Shown piece after piece: positions 1-63,900 of a DNA stretch of 64,000 nucleotides (positions are counted from its first letter, which is position 1; every line of letters starts with the position of its first letter). The translations under genes and the position numbers were made by a program. The notes under the pieces were generated by a model. That model searched no databases. It was not told the origin of the DNA and worked only from the letters and a program-made list of their open reading frames with translations. The stretch is from Diadema setosum (taxonomy: Eukaryota; Echinodermata; Echinoidea; Diadematoida; Diadematidae), in assembly GCA_033980235.1 (NCBI GenBank), contig CM067066.1:37385455-37449454 (forward strand). Direction: 5' to 3'.

Positions 1-1684
1 TGATTTGCTTTACGTATATCAAGATATCATGCTCTTCATAGCTTATCAATTTACGTAGCACAATGTTTCAGCAACAGACTCGGGGGGGGGGGGGGTATTG
101 ACCCTTACCCCAACCAACCATGAACACATCCTTGACACATACCACCACCCCCGATTTGATTGTAAATCTAGATGACCTTAGTGATATTTTATAAACTTTA
201 TTTAGTAAGATAACATATTTTCATTTTCAACAGTTCATCGAATTGCTGTCGAATTCACGATAAAGGATCAACGGCTTATTTATCAAGCTGTTTGCACTGC
301 CGGTGTATGTGGTACGTCCCTCACAATGCTATGTCATCCCTACCTATAAGGATGTGACCAAGGATTGAGTTAGTTTAGGGCCGAAGGACTTTTAATAATA
401 TTCTAATCTTCGTGTGGTGTGAATTCGTCTTTGTTTTGTGGAATCATGGAGAGGGAGGAATGGAATGACAATTTCAGAGGAAATTCGGTCATCATACCAG
501 GTTTAGTGGTTTACGAAAGAATCACAAAAACCCTAAATCATTTTTATTTAAATTACTCGTGTTTAACGAGAGACAAGAGAAGCTGGTTCCACTGATACGC
601 GATTTTAACCCATCGTCATCTAGAATTCAAGGTTACTAATATTCTTTAAAAATGAGCAAGGTGAATATTAAAACACAGAAAAATATTTCAATGTTCCAAG
701 TGCTGCACTGTAACAAGATTCCGAAACCACGCCCCCGCCCAAGAACACACACACACACACACATACATCAAATACATACCCATTCGTCAGAGTTTTAATT
801 GGAGTGTAATCCGGATACTCAGCTTTAATTAATTATCATAGTTTTTTTTTTTTTTTTACATTCCAACTCTATTAATATCAGTGTTTACCAATCAAATATG
901 AATGAGGAAAATATTTGGCAAACTGTCAGAAGGAACTGTGGTAAATGAAATGAAATAAGATCAAATTTGGTCAAATCCAATATTACATGTAATACATCTA
1001 AAGAAACGTCCTCTATTCGATACTGTTTATGCGTGAATTAAAAAAAAATGTATCAACACTGTTGACTTCGTGAATGCCCCACCCTCACAGAGCAGTCAAA
1101 TAGTTTCTTACTCATCGAGAGTATGAAGTGTGTAGTGATTACAGTTTAGCCGTGAACCCTTTCTGTGCCAATTAGTCAAGTGTGTAAAACTTTCCCCACA
1201 CAAACCTATGGACAGGAAATTATGTGGCACCCAGTGGGTTAATGCAGGATTCTGCGGGCTCGTGATAGGATTGCATTTAAGCAAGCCGACAATGCGTGCC
1301 CTGACGTATTTCTGTACCGGGAGAGAGCATTCCACTCAAGCGTGACCACACCTCTTGTTGTACGTACCTCGCTCTCAAATAAAAGCTTTGAATAGAACGG
1401 AGCAATACCATCAAAACGTCAGTCTCCTTTTCGGTGTTTCGGTTCTGATCCTGCTTTGCTAATGCGTATGCCTATTCAAAGCAATTAGCGGCACACGAGC
1501 GTGGCAGCCCGCTAGGTTACCAGTGTTAAGCTGCATTTGCTATACGAGAAGGTGGCATTTCAGAGCTTTCTTAAGGGGAGAGAGAGAGACTAGGAGAAAA
1601 TACGAAGTAGACTGCGACGAGTAGTGATCATTTCTGAGGAAAACAGCAATTGTCTAGAGTTTTAGACCTGTGCAGTGGAAGAAG
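1..1684. other. Upstream flank and probable 5' UTR of the CAP gene
   Basis: No coding region is supported here. The stretch holds a poly-G run (about 81-95), an (AC)n microsatellite (about 745-764) and a poly-T run (about 841-857). A short GA-rich tract (about 1577-1590) lies about 100 bases before the start codon, in what is probably 5' UTR. An AT-rich TATA-like stretch occurs near 1377, but no core promoter element is convincing enough to call. Confidence 0.4.
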
Positions 1685-51637
<49,953 letters not shown>

Positions 51638-52160
51638 CCCTTGACCCGACCACCGATTTGAAAAGTGTATTACGAATTCAGCCATTTGTACGTCTCGACT
51701 GTGATTTGACGAGGTTTATGCATTAAAAGGGACAATATCGTAATCATCCCAAGGTAACGCTCGACGAGCTAGTTGAGAGAAGTCGCTTTGAATCGTAGCC
51801 GAGGAGCGTCACATGGGGTCTTTACATCGAAGATTAAAAAAAAAAAACAAACAAAATCTCTCAGGAAGAGTCCATAAGCTGAATTTGTTTACTCCGTCAC
51901 AAAAAGAGGAGAAAATAGCCATAAACTCCTCATGATAAGTCTTGGGTTTAATTCATTTTCTTAGAAGAGATTTTAATTCTGAGTTTGTTTGGGTTTTTTC
52001 ACATCTTTCTTTACATTCTCGGGTTTCATTGATTCTCTTGGGAAAAGGTTGAGATTTCAGTATTTTTCTTTGTAGCGCCAATGATAATATATTCGTGAGT
52101 GCAATTTCTTAGAGTTTGTCAATATTTAACAATAAATAAAGAGTTCATCTCCAAAAGGTG
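51638..52160 (+). other. Probable 3' UTR of the CAP gene
   Basis: AT-rich, without a sustained frame, directly after the stop codon and running to the overlapping polyadenylation signals at 52131-52140. The cleavage position is inferred, not seen. Confidence 0.6.
52131..52140 (+). terminator. Overlapping AATAAA polyadenylation signals
   Basis: Two overlapping AATAAA hexamers (52131-52136 and 52135-52140) about 495 bases after the stop codon. They are the first strong candidates downstream of the last exon. AATAAA also occurs by chance in AT-rich DNA. Confidence 0.55.
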
Positions 52161-52740
52161 CTAAATCCACTTTTGATGGTAAGAAAAAAAATCACACCTG
52201 TATTTTCATTTCACATGCTTCTATAGTGTTTCTATGCAATGACTTTATGTTTCATGGTAATACTCCATAATGGAATCAAAAGAATGAACCTCGAAAAAGT
52301 GTACATATCTACTCTGATTTTTAGAGAATAATATTTCTTTGGATGTTGTAGATTTAGCATCTTTTGGAACAAACATTGCAGCACAAACATTTTAGCAAGG
52401 TGATGTATGACACGTAAACGTTGTTTCAGTGACTAAACTTAGTTTCTGATGAAGTGCTATCTTTACACTCCTCGATCCTGTTTGTTCCATCTCCACCCCC
52501 CCCCCCCCAAAAAAAAATGTCCCTACATAGAAATGAAACACACAGGTTTCTGATCGGATCCTGCTGGACTTAACACCTTTTAGAACAAAACGCATTATAC
52601 ATGGCCTGATTTCTCATGAATATTTCAATACTTTGAAAAGTTTACTGTATGGGACTACTTCAAATGAATTTATTTCTGTCAAAATGTCCACTATGATGAT
52701 AAATGGAGTTAGCACCTTCTGGAAAGGAACCCTTCCGGAA
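52148..52740. repeat. Dispersed GATTTAGCACCTTTTGGAA-like motif copies
   Basis: Variants appear at about 52155 (inverted: CCAAAAGGTGCTAAATCC), 52350 (GATTTAGCATCTTTTGGAAC), 52570 (ACTTAACACCTTTTAGAAC) and 52706 (AGTTAGCACCTTCTGGAAA). One inverted and three direct copies within 600 bases suggest a MITE or satellite-like remnant just past the polyadenylation signal. Confidence 0.55.
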
Positions 52741-55700
52741 AGGAGCCCTTCCAATACAACAAGACAACGAAGTCGTTATATTTACAATCTCCGATATGAC
52801 TCCGAACAGGAAATAACCAAATTTTCTACTGTCGATAATGTTTTTTTTTCTACATATTTTTACTTCAAATGAATGGTTTACAGTGCCTTGTCTTTTTACG
52901 TTGGTATATTTTTAAGTACAGCTTTCGTTCCGAAGCAATGCAGGACTAACAATAAGAAGGAAGTAAGATTCCTTGTGTATGCCTTCCACTTTATATTATA
53001 TGCAACTTTGGGAAGGAGAAGTTAGGAAAGTTGAAAGATCTTCAGGCTTTATTGATAATCCTCATGTAACAAGTCAGTCACATCATAAGACAATGCGCAA
53101 TTTTGTCTCGATGTATAAAATGATCATTTTTTTTTTGTTACAACTGTTGTAGATACCATGCTGTTAGATCACAATGCACATTTTTGTTTGTTTTTCTTCC
53201 TCTTCCTTGCTTGATAAAAGTATGGAGTTTAATCTTAATTCTGAGTGGGTTTTTACTAATGTGAAAATATTTAACACGCTGCCGTCAGGATATACTAATC
53301 TCACTTTGATATTTTTCTCACCAGCAGTGAATGAACAATCAATTTGCCTACATAAGAGAAATCCATTGAAAGGATACCACCTGCCATTAATATTGTACAC
53401 AGTTGAACACTATTAAAATAAGAACGATGGTTGCAATGTTTCATGATAGTTCACCATTTTACAATCGTTTCTCTACTTCTCTTCTTATTCACAGTGCCAT
53501 GTGTAATTGATATCTTGCTTATAGCAACTACGACAGTGTACGAGGTATGATATCTAATTGCTATAGCAATAATGCAATTAATTGAATCACTGAATATCAA
53601 TGAAACAATATAGGGAAAATCATACAACAGTGCCCTGTTTTCCACTATTCTTTATTATCGTTAACTTGCGTTAGGGAGGGTAGTCATGGCAATACAATGT
53701 TACAGTTTTACCCCGCTACCTACATCAGCGGAGGACATGAAGTGGTGTAGCAGTGACATTCCAAAGCCGTACTGAACGAATGTAGCAGTCACTTATAATA
53801 AATGACATAACATGAATTAGAACATAACATTGTTTATCTCTGTGTCCTCATATCACTGTGTTATACAGGTGCGTGTTAGGTCATTCTCATCAGTACTTTC
53901 TGCAGGGCGTATAAATAGCAAAAAGTTTACAACTGTGTTGAAATAACAATGATTGTAATATTGGTGTGTTACAACTTCCGAATTTCCAGAATGTGAATGG
54001 TTATCCATATACAATCTAGAGAATTTTGTACAATCTTTTATGTTATTTATAAGATTTCTATCAAGTACATTATGACATGTTCAAGTAGAATTGTACGTTG
54101 AATGTTACTTTATCGTTATCATCTCTGAGTCATGGTATATCGTGTTTGATCACATCTTAACCGGTTTGTTGGTCACTTATCGTAGAAGACGTTGCGTGTG
54201 AGTATAAAAAATAGTGGACACAGTAATTATACATGTACCATTTAGCAATCATTTCTATCTAACGGTGGAGTTGCACATGACTTATATATTACATGTGCAT
54301 GTATTTAAATTAGAATTTGGATTCCGTCTATTAATGCACAACCTATCGGTGGTTGCTGTTGGTGTTTCTTTAATGCCCTGCAAAGTTTGACGTTTACTAA
54401 GTTTTGTCTTGTTGGCAAAGAAAAATTAAAATGTATCATTGCGATTCATGATTACGCCTCCATTACCTTTCACTAACCAGTGATGAAGGAAATAATTCCA
54501 TTAAAGTTATCTCTTCTCCTACGAGCATGGATGTCCTACGTCTCTATCCTTGTGTCGAAATGTGTTAGATATATATCTTTAAAGATTCTAGCAATTGCTT
54601 TGTTTTTGCTCCCTATTGCAAAAGGCGAGCTATATAGCTTTTATTTGGTTATGGGAAGCGCCATGATAACGAACAATAATAATATTAATTATTATTATTT
54701 ATTTGGCCATATACAATTGCGATATACAGTACAATATCATGTAACATACATACAGGGGTATACATGTATAAAATGTAACGGAGTGACACATGGGTCAGGA
54801 CTCACAAGAGTAAAATTCTTTACTATTACCCGGGGGCATGTGAGCCCTCATGTGTCACTCCATATCACATAATAAAGATCAATATCATATCAAATTTGAT
54901 TCATCGTAATTATCAATAAAAAAAATAATAAAAGATAAGAAATCGTTAACATTGTAAGTTCAAAGTATGTACATCAATCGTGTCATGATAATCACTATAA
55001 GCAAGATTTGCAGTTGAATACATAATGTAACAAATTCATGATGTAACCACCCTCAGTAGGGTACATATACATGTGTATATAGAAGGGTAATGTGACACAG
55101 AGAGTATAGAGAGAATATATCTGTATTCCACTATAAAAGAAATGCATTGGTATATAGAGAGGATAGACATATTCATATTATTATTATGTAAACAGTCGAT
55201 TTAAAAAGCCAGAACAGTGAGTAGTGAAAATCATAATACAACTAGGCTTGCACAGAATTTTGACAATATAAAGTGATTGAACAGGGCGCCATTTCCCGTT
55301 TTTTTTTGTTTTTTTTTTCGCACTGAAATTGGCATTTTGACTGTCTTCAGTTCCGGCAAGACATTACAGCTATGCATGAGTACATATAATATACATACTT
55401 ATTGTTGAATAATTTCTATAGGTTGGTGGTTATATAAACTTATTCCCGATTGCATTTAGTCGTACATCAATCTACAACGCAATACCCATGTATACATAGG
55501 CAGTTTACGAGGTACATTGTCTTCACAAGGCAAATGCTGCACGTCGGCACACCCACTAGTGGTCGCGGAAATGATAGACAGAACGCACTCACAGACTTAC
55601 GTCTCTTCCAAGAAGAGTAAAAGTTGCTTATATCTAGCAAAAATTATCCTGATTTCCAACATAATTATTACTCATGGTTTCCGTAAGCTTTCGTAGAAAT

Positions 55701-56460
55701 ACCAGCCATCCCACACATTGGCAAAATATGAGAACTATTATATTTTTTTTTTTCCTCAGATGCGCCGGAACAGACCGGCTTCAGTATATAGCATTCAGGC
55801 GTTGCAATGTGCTTATACTTTGTATACTTTATCAAATCCCACTGGACAGCAAACAACCTTAAAGTTCAGAAGCAAAATTATAAAACTCCGTAATCAAGTG
55901 ATTCTGTTGCGTCAAATGAGTTTTATTCATATAATAGCAGGAAGCACGATTCCATTTTTATTATCATGTGCGTTGCGTGACAAAGTTATTAGAACAAGAT
56001 TAAAACTGCAGTACAGAATCCATGATTTTGGCGCAGATTATGGAATTGTCATCATAGTAAAATCTAGGGAATTGCGAATAATGATACTGACAAAAATAAC
56101 AAGTTCATGACTAGCATGTACATCTAAGGCATTTGCACTCAAAAATTGTAGGGCCTGCATCCACACGTGTGTAAAAGGCTAAAGAAAGTGAACTGTAATT
56201 GCTGAAAACTAAACCAAAGTGAACCAAAAAAAAAAAAAAAGTAAGAGAAATGAAAGAATCTTTGGGATAGATTTATCACAAATTTTCAGCGTTCGAAGTA
56301 TTGGTGGGATTTGACCATCTTACAAATGTTACATACATTTTGTTATACTTGGACATTAAGTACGAAGCAAATATAATGGGTGTGATACAAAATATATTTC
56401 AGCTTTCGTTTAACCTTAACCTGCTGCATGCCAACCAAAGAAGAGTTGGAAAAGAAATGA
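52741..56460. other. Intergenic sequence, nothing recognised
   Basis: AT-rich. It includes a short imperfect hairpin (GGAGTGACACATG at about 54780 against CATGTGTCACTCC at about 54849). Frames such as 54480-54872 have no domain or splice support. Confidence 0.5.
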
Positions 56461-56465
56461 TAAAT

Positions 56466-56755
56466 GGGTTCGTGTTCGTTATTCCGAATGTTCGTTATTC
56501 CGACCGTTCGCATAGAATTCTGAATATGAAATAAGGATCAATATTGCGAAGGTTTGTTGACCCGAAAATGAAATAAGGTAAGTTATTCCCAAAGTTTGTT
56601 AACACGAAAATTAATTCCGAAGGCTCGGTAGTACGCACTTTGTTGTTGTTTATTTGTTTTTCATTTTCGGATTTACGAAGCTTATGAATAACGAACCTTT
56701 TTTTTTTTCATTTCGCGGATTAACAAACTATTGGACTAACGAACATTACCCGATT
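56466..56755. mobile_element. Possible MITE with GTTCGTTATTCCGA repeats
   Basis: The left end has two copies of TGTTCGTTATTCCGA. Related blocks (TTTGTTGACCCGAAAATG, TTTGTTAACACGAAAATT) follow, and the right half has complementary ones (CATTTTCGGATTTACGAAGC, ATGAATAACGAAC, GGACTAACGAAC). Overall it is a diverged inverted repeat of about 290 bp. Confidence 0.6.
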
Positions 56756-56759
56756 TATG

Positions 56760-57872
56760 CAGGGTAAACACGAAGGGCCTACAAGAGAAGTCACATACAC
56801 GATGACCTATGGAATATACCTAACAGAGCCCAGATGCGTTGCTCAGATACTTATGGTGTTGACAACTTGCTTGCTACGAATTTCATATGCATGTTTGAGT
56901 AATTCATGATTTTAAATCTTTGAATGAACATTGCCATTAACTCCGTGCTGCCTGTACAGCTTCCGCAGACACGTCATATCGGCCTATCGAGTTGGTATAG
57001 TAATTAGTCAGCACCATACGAGGATGTCATGTTTCTTGTGCACGGTATGATATTGGCTAAATTCCTAGCAACCGCACCCTACTTTACTCCTCATAGCTGC
57101 TCGTTGTGCATGTTAATTGTTCTCCAAGGAAACACGCACAAGATCGTGACTCACGTTACAGCGTGACAATGTCACCTATTGTAAGGGCACCAGACTGGGT
57201 TCGATACGAAGGGAAGATTCCTTTGACCCATTTCCTCACCACAAACCAGCCCATTTTCACCGCCACATAATCTACTCGAAGATTCCCGAGTTTGCCCGAT
57301 GACTTCACTGCCATCGCTTGTGTTCGCCATCCGCTGCTGAGCAACATGTTGATTCCAGGCGCGCCTCAAACAAAAGTCGTTCCAGGGCCATCTCGAAATT
57401 GCTGCTCTCGGAACAGTCGGGCAGAAAGTTAAAGATCCGCCACTGGAGAAAGCCGTCGCTAGTACGAAAGCTTCTAAGGACATGGTGAGTATTTCCGAGT
57501 TCCGTCAGCTTCTGAAAATCGACCGAAATGGAGTAAAAATATATACATACCCCCAAATAACAACCCGTCACATCAAGAATACTCTTGGACTGGTGTAAAT
57601 CTTGTTTGAAGGCAGTGTTTGTGTAACTTATTCACATCAAAATGAACTGATGAAATAATGACTGAAGCGTAAATGAATTAAAAAAAATGAAGAGAAAACA
57701 AATTAATGAGCGTACCTCAAACGCAATTCTAGCCATGCCATGTCTAATGTCATGAGGTCTCTCCGGACTAGCAAACACTCTTATACGTCTGTACTTTTAA
57801 AGAAATGCCTTGTAACAAGCGGAAATATGGCCTATGCAATACCAGTTTGGTATGCCCCAGCTGGTGATCCCA

Positions 57873-57913
<41 letters not shown>

Positions 57914-60900
57914 TGTGAAAACCTGTCATAAACATTAACATCGTGAGCTAGTGGTTATAGTACTACAATGAAGTTGAACACAGTTATTCTACACATGATA
58001 AAATTATATATTTGAACGAATGCAGACATACAAATGATTTTTTTAAAATGCCGTTTTAAACTATTGCCTATTTTTACATTATGCCATTGTTACTGTATTG
58101 ATTTCAGTCCATCACATTGTACGGACTTTCTTGAAGTGTGCGATGACTATAATATTATGTTTGCCCTACCTCTGGGAATCGTGGAATATATCACTTTGCT
58201 CCCCCCCCCCAAAAAAAAAGTCAGCAAACTAAAACAACTATCTACAAAGTATATAAAAAAAAAAACGCCTGTGCACGTGAGCAACAATACAAACGCTATA
58301 CAGAAGTAACGTTACAACGTTATAAATGATTCTTTTTCATATCTCTTCTGTGCGAGTGCTTCAGTCGTTTTTGTTGCTCTTTTTCCCTTTGATGTGCAGG
58401 GTAAACGAAAACTGTACTATAATCATAACGAATTTGTTGTACTCGTAGCCTTTTGTCAGGCCTCATGGCTAAGGTTTATATTCCACATCGCGCGACTTCT
58501 TTTGAGATTAGTTTGTGATCGAGGAACGGTGAGAAAGAGCGGTCAACGCACAACCGTGTGACGTCAGAGAGCGCAAAATTCTTGCATTGATCTCGGATGA
58601 GTAGACCTCCCAAATATCTCTTGTCGAGTTTTAACTGGAGGTTGCACTGAGGTTGGACTTTCAGAAAAAGGATGAGAAGGAAGGGTCCTAAAAAGAGTGG
58701 GGGGGGGGGGGGGGTCAATTAGGGAAACAGTAGATGGAAACAAGCTGTTCCATGCTTTTACAGTGCGTGGGGGAAAAAAAAGAAGAAAAGTTGCATGTTA
58801 ACGTCAGATGAAATCTAATCTGTTAAAAACTGCTTGGTATGTCCCCCCCCCCCTTTTTTTATCTTGTAAACTTGTTTCTGCGTATTGTATTGTGCTGTAG
58901 AGTAGACTCTATACGTTTTCATACCTTGACTAGCTAAACACACAATGCAGAGTACGGCACCAAAAGTTTGGCTGAATTTCATTAGCGGAAACAACGTGAT
59001 CATGACATTTTTGTGTAACTAATTGGCCGTGGATGTCAATATCAATAAACGTGTATGAATCCATCTCGTGCTGTCGTAGATACCTGATGAAGATACTCAG
59101 CCTCATTGGTCCTCAGTGGATACCCTGGGATGAGGTCCAGGAGAGACGGGAAGTTCAGCCTCCAAGTTTCAAAGACCAGTGTAAGATAGATTCCGGGAGG
59201 TAGATAAGAATACAGAATTATATGAGCGCGTAGGCCTAATGAAATTACCCCTTCCTCTCGCAACTGCTCCCCTAGGTATAGATCTAGGAGTCCTTTCTGC
59301 CACCAGTTTTAACCAGAAACCCTCAAGGTAAATACTATTGTAAATATCATTACCACTACACCAGTAGGCCCTAGAATTGCTAAACTAAATACGGTGGGGA
59401 AGAATATGATTCCCCGCCATCCGGCGGTAAAACTCTTTATTTGATCTCACTGAGGTACAAACAACAATGGACAGCGAGTCACTATTTCTAGACTGAACTG
59501 AAACTGAAAGAATAGGACGTAAAAATGAATAATAACCATCATTCACCAATATGAACCAATGACTGATCATGAGGTCCTATTTTCTTTACTTACCGAATTT
59601 CTGCAAACAGCCAAGCAGCTTCCAAAACGGTTGTAGAATTTTGCCAAAAAATAATTTTCACGGCTCGCATTAGTAGTTTGTCGAAGATATCCATTCTTTT
59701 CAAAATCGTTTCTCAGCATGCAGCTGATCATGATGTGCGGGATGTTGCAAGTCATCACTGCTAGTTATGGTTTGAATGTTGCGTCAACATTGGTTGCGTC
59801 CATGGATACGGAGGGAATCCGGAGCGCTAGCGGGGTGTGTGAAATTAGCGCGCGAGCTTATAAAAACACTGGATTCCTTGTGACGTCACAATCACGCTTC
59901 ATATGACCACGCAGAGATACTTGCCTTTGTTTTTGTTTTTCTTCTATGTGATCATATGACGTCATAATAAGAGACTGTAAATTCTACTCTTCAACTTTTG
60001 CTGTGAACAGAATACTTCAATCACGCTCCACTCTCACACAATAGGCAAAATTATCCACGCTCTACACATACGTACTCTTACATCCAGATAGTCCAGATAC
60101 AGTGTATATGGAATTATTTTCCTAATGATATTCGTAACCTTCCTTCTTCACCTTCATTTTCAGAATGTCCTCTGAAGCATTCTTCGAGACAGTGAACAAA
60201 ATTAATGTCAAATTCTATATCAATCCTCTATGAATGTTTTTGTGCATGACAGCATCTTGTGTAAACGGAACTGTGCAAACCTTGCAACTATATTGTATTA
60301 TCTATGTGATCTACAATGAAAACAAAACAGCCCATTGCCCATGATCAACTTGTCCTCCATGTTCTTATCCTAACGCACTCACACCAACTTAATGAAGGTT
60401 GGATGACCATGTTATGGTCATTCATCTTTGTACATGTATTATGATCGTTGTCTTAAGGAAAAATATATGGTTAAAAATATCAACTGCTTGCTTATACAAA
60501 TGGTACATGTATTACGAAATACATGTATGTGCCCTCTGCAGTTTTAGTGTCGGACTCCTTATTTTTTTTTCTCGTGTTATATTCCATCACTGCGAGTTAT
60601 ACTCACGTCCCTTCTGTAAAAATACAGTCGCACTGTCAATAAGTACTTTCAGTGTAATTTTCTATAAGCTTTTGACAAAATTGTAAATGTCAACAGGAAG
60701 CCTAAAATCATCTTACAAGGTTATTCAAACAAATCATAGTGCAATTACATAACAATGGTCATCGCAGACTACTCTGCAAAAAAATCTGACTGCTGTATTA
60801 CACCCATAAACCAGGATAAAGGGGGGGGGGGATCCATGCATCTTTTGGTTCTGTGAAGGAGTAATCATTTGTACATGCATGACAATTATACCAGTGGGAC

Positions 60901-63900
60901 AAATTTAGGACTGAAACGGATGAATATAAAATAAAAATAAGCACCATGTTCACCTGAGATAAAACTTCTTCAGTTTCGAGCGAATACATTAGCATCACCT
61001 TGTCCAAAATGAGTGACAATCTTTATGATAATCATGTACATGTACTAGTGTACAACACTAACGTGACTGATAATCATAAACTTTAATGTCCCCGACACAT
61101 ACACGTCCTACGCACATCACACCATCATTTACAAACTGCTCAGGTAAATGAAAAGCAACGAACAAAAACAAAATTTCTATCACAATATTTTTTTTTTCTT
61201 TTATGGTAACACGTGACAAAATTTTGAATATGAAGTTTCCAACGATAACCACCATGCGAACTCTGCACACAGTCTGATTTCTTTTTCATGTTTTTTTTTT
61301 TTAAATTGCACCGATAAAAATTAACAGGGACGGTGATGATGGCTGTACAATGGTAGTTCTTTCTTTTACAGAGCAACAGATAAGCTCATGTGAACAGAAT
61401 AGGAATATCTTTGAAAACAAGAATTGTGGGAGATTTATCCACGTGAATAGGGTCAAATCATGGCGCCGTACAACTGTAGTTAGACATTCAGTGACGTTGT
61501 ACATTACACAAACTCTCATGAGAAGAATAAGCCCATGCATGCATGAAATCAAGTTGCTTGTGTTCTTTGTTGTCAGATTATCTGGTCGGCAAATTAAGTA
61601 ATAGTCCATGTATTATATATCTTGAGTTTGGCAATGTTGAATATCAGTTGCAAATAGAGATTTCTGTCATCCATCTAGGATGCTCTTTCAAAGTTTCGCG
61701 TCTCAAAACTATGTAGCTTTACCTTTCTGGTTTCCTCACACATTCTAAGCCAGGGAACCCCTTGTTCTTTCGTCTCTTTGGAAGGGTAGTAACTTTATAT
61801 TCATCTGCTTCACCCGAGGATAAAACAGCTCATACAGGATTACGCATCCATTATACCACTGGATGCTCTGTGAGGGAGCTAGGCAATATGATTCTGATGT
61901 CTACATCGTTTGCTGCACGGAGCAATACTGACCAGAGTTAGACGCAAACTAACTCAGCTGTGCAAAGCCATAAAATAAAATATGCTGAGAAACAGAGAAG
62001 CAAAGTTTGTACAATGTAATAAAAAAAAAGTAGCAACACCAGATAAGACAATGCACGGCACAAGTTACATGTAAATCGCAAATGCACATCCACACTATAG
62101 TCAACCTTGAGAGCATGTGCAGACCAGGGAGAATGATGCCGTTTCCCTCAAAGTGGTGATACATGTACATGTATATGCCTACTTACATTATTGTAACATG
62201 TATGACACGATGTACTCATGCATTTATAGCCAAACTCTAGATAACCTAAATCATCAGTTTCTTTTTTTTTTCTGAACCAATGTTTGATATAAGCAGAAGA
62301 ATTAGCATGGCACAAGTACTGATTAATTCACCATTACAAATTGCAAACCAGGTGAAGTTTTTGGCAGTTATCTTCGGTCATGCTGTTAGTACAAACTGAC
62401 ACATGCAAATACAATTTGAGATTCTCCTTCAAGAAGAAGTGCCAATGGTATCATTATATAAAGATGCCACAAAATGACTTAATGACAGGGTCCAAGGAAT
62501 ACAGTTTGTCCACTTTCTACCCCGACATCAAACACAATAGACTGTACTCACAAATATGAAATGACATACAAGTGCATGGGCACAAATCGAAATGGACTTC
62601 GAACACTGTAGAGCACATCTGTGCCATGATTGATGTTGACAAATATCTAAACATTTCACAGAAAGTATGCACAAAATATTCTTTCTGCTACAGAAATGCA
62701 ATTCTGTCAAGAGATCCCAATCCATTAGTAAGGCACACTCTAGCTCATACAGCTAAAGATATTAAACACTCCTACATGGATTCAAACGAAATTTTCTCTA
62801 CTCAAAATCCCATTGAAAAAAGCAGTGCTCAAATTGTACATTCAAAGTATAACTGCAATCCTGTAAAATTTGACAGGTCACTTTCATGTCACATATCGAC
62901 CTGAATCTGCCAAATTTCCTCCAAAGACTATACCCATCAGAGGTCTACAGATTGTTCAAAGATTTTCTGAATTCGCAATCAGTAAAGTGTGTCATTGCGT
63001 GTAATATTTCCATACCAGAGTTTGCTGTGAAGATCCAGGATTCTGGAGGTTGCCCAACCCATGAACAATTGTAACTGTAAACGATATTATTCAGTGAGAT
63101 TGCAATGGTTGAGGTATGGAGCATGTCACTATAATTGTGTATTTCTCAGTGGAGCAAAAGAAGAAATAACATTTGACCCAAGAACAACACTCACATGGAG
63201 CCAACCCATGCAACCATGTATTTGATTTATGAAATAAACAATGATCACTTGAATATCTCTTTGTAATCGCTGCAATTTCTAAAAAAAAAAAAAATGTTAA
63301 CAATTTTGAAGTCATACATGTATTCCCCATTTCCATCTGGGAGATAAGAATTCTGCAATGCAGTGAGTGTTCATACACTGTACCTCTATACAGTATTTAT
63401 TAGAGACGTCAGCTTTAATCCAAAATTTATCCACATTCTCAGGTGTTGCTGTGTAATCTTATCAAATGCAAAGTGCCATAAATAAGGACACGAAATCTTC
63501 CCTATGAAGAAATAAACTGGTCAACACTTCACCTCTTTCAGTACATTAAACAACCTTTGTCATTGACACATCAACATTATTGCATATGTATGCATAATTA
63601 TATTATTCACATCAAAGATACACTGTACATAGAATGGTCCGCAAATTCACAAGTTAACATATTCAAAACAAGAAATCCAATGTAATTCATTCTCATAACT
63701 TGACACTTGCCAAACTCCTCCACAGTATATATATATACATGGCTTATCTTCTTTTTCTGACAATGGACCAGCCATGCATGAAATGAGAGGAACAATGTGG
63801 CAATTACGTGTGACAACTGGACATACGTATGTCACGGCTTTCAGAGGCAGTGATGACTAACAAAATCAAGTCTTGTATAGGTGTCATTCAAAAACCTTCT

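Noticed and set aside
1670..1684. Upstream extension of exon 1 (start at 1670)
   Set aside because: That position reads GTG, not ATG. The first ATG in frame is at 1685 and gives a standard signal peptide.
54480..54872. 130-residue frame with a hydrophobic N-terminal part
   Set aside because: It runs through an (AAT)/(ATT) patch and an imperfect hairpin, with no recognisable domain, splice sites or codon pattern.
62572..62904. 110-residue frame near the right end
   Set aside because: No domain, no compositional signal and no splice context; length is within chance for AT-rich DNA.
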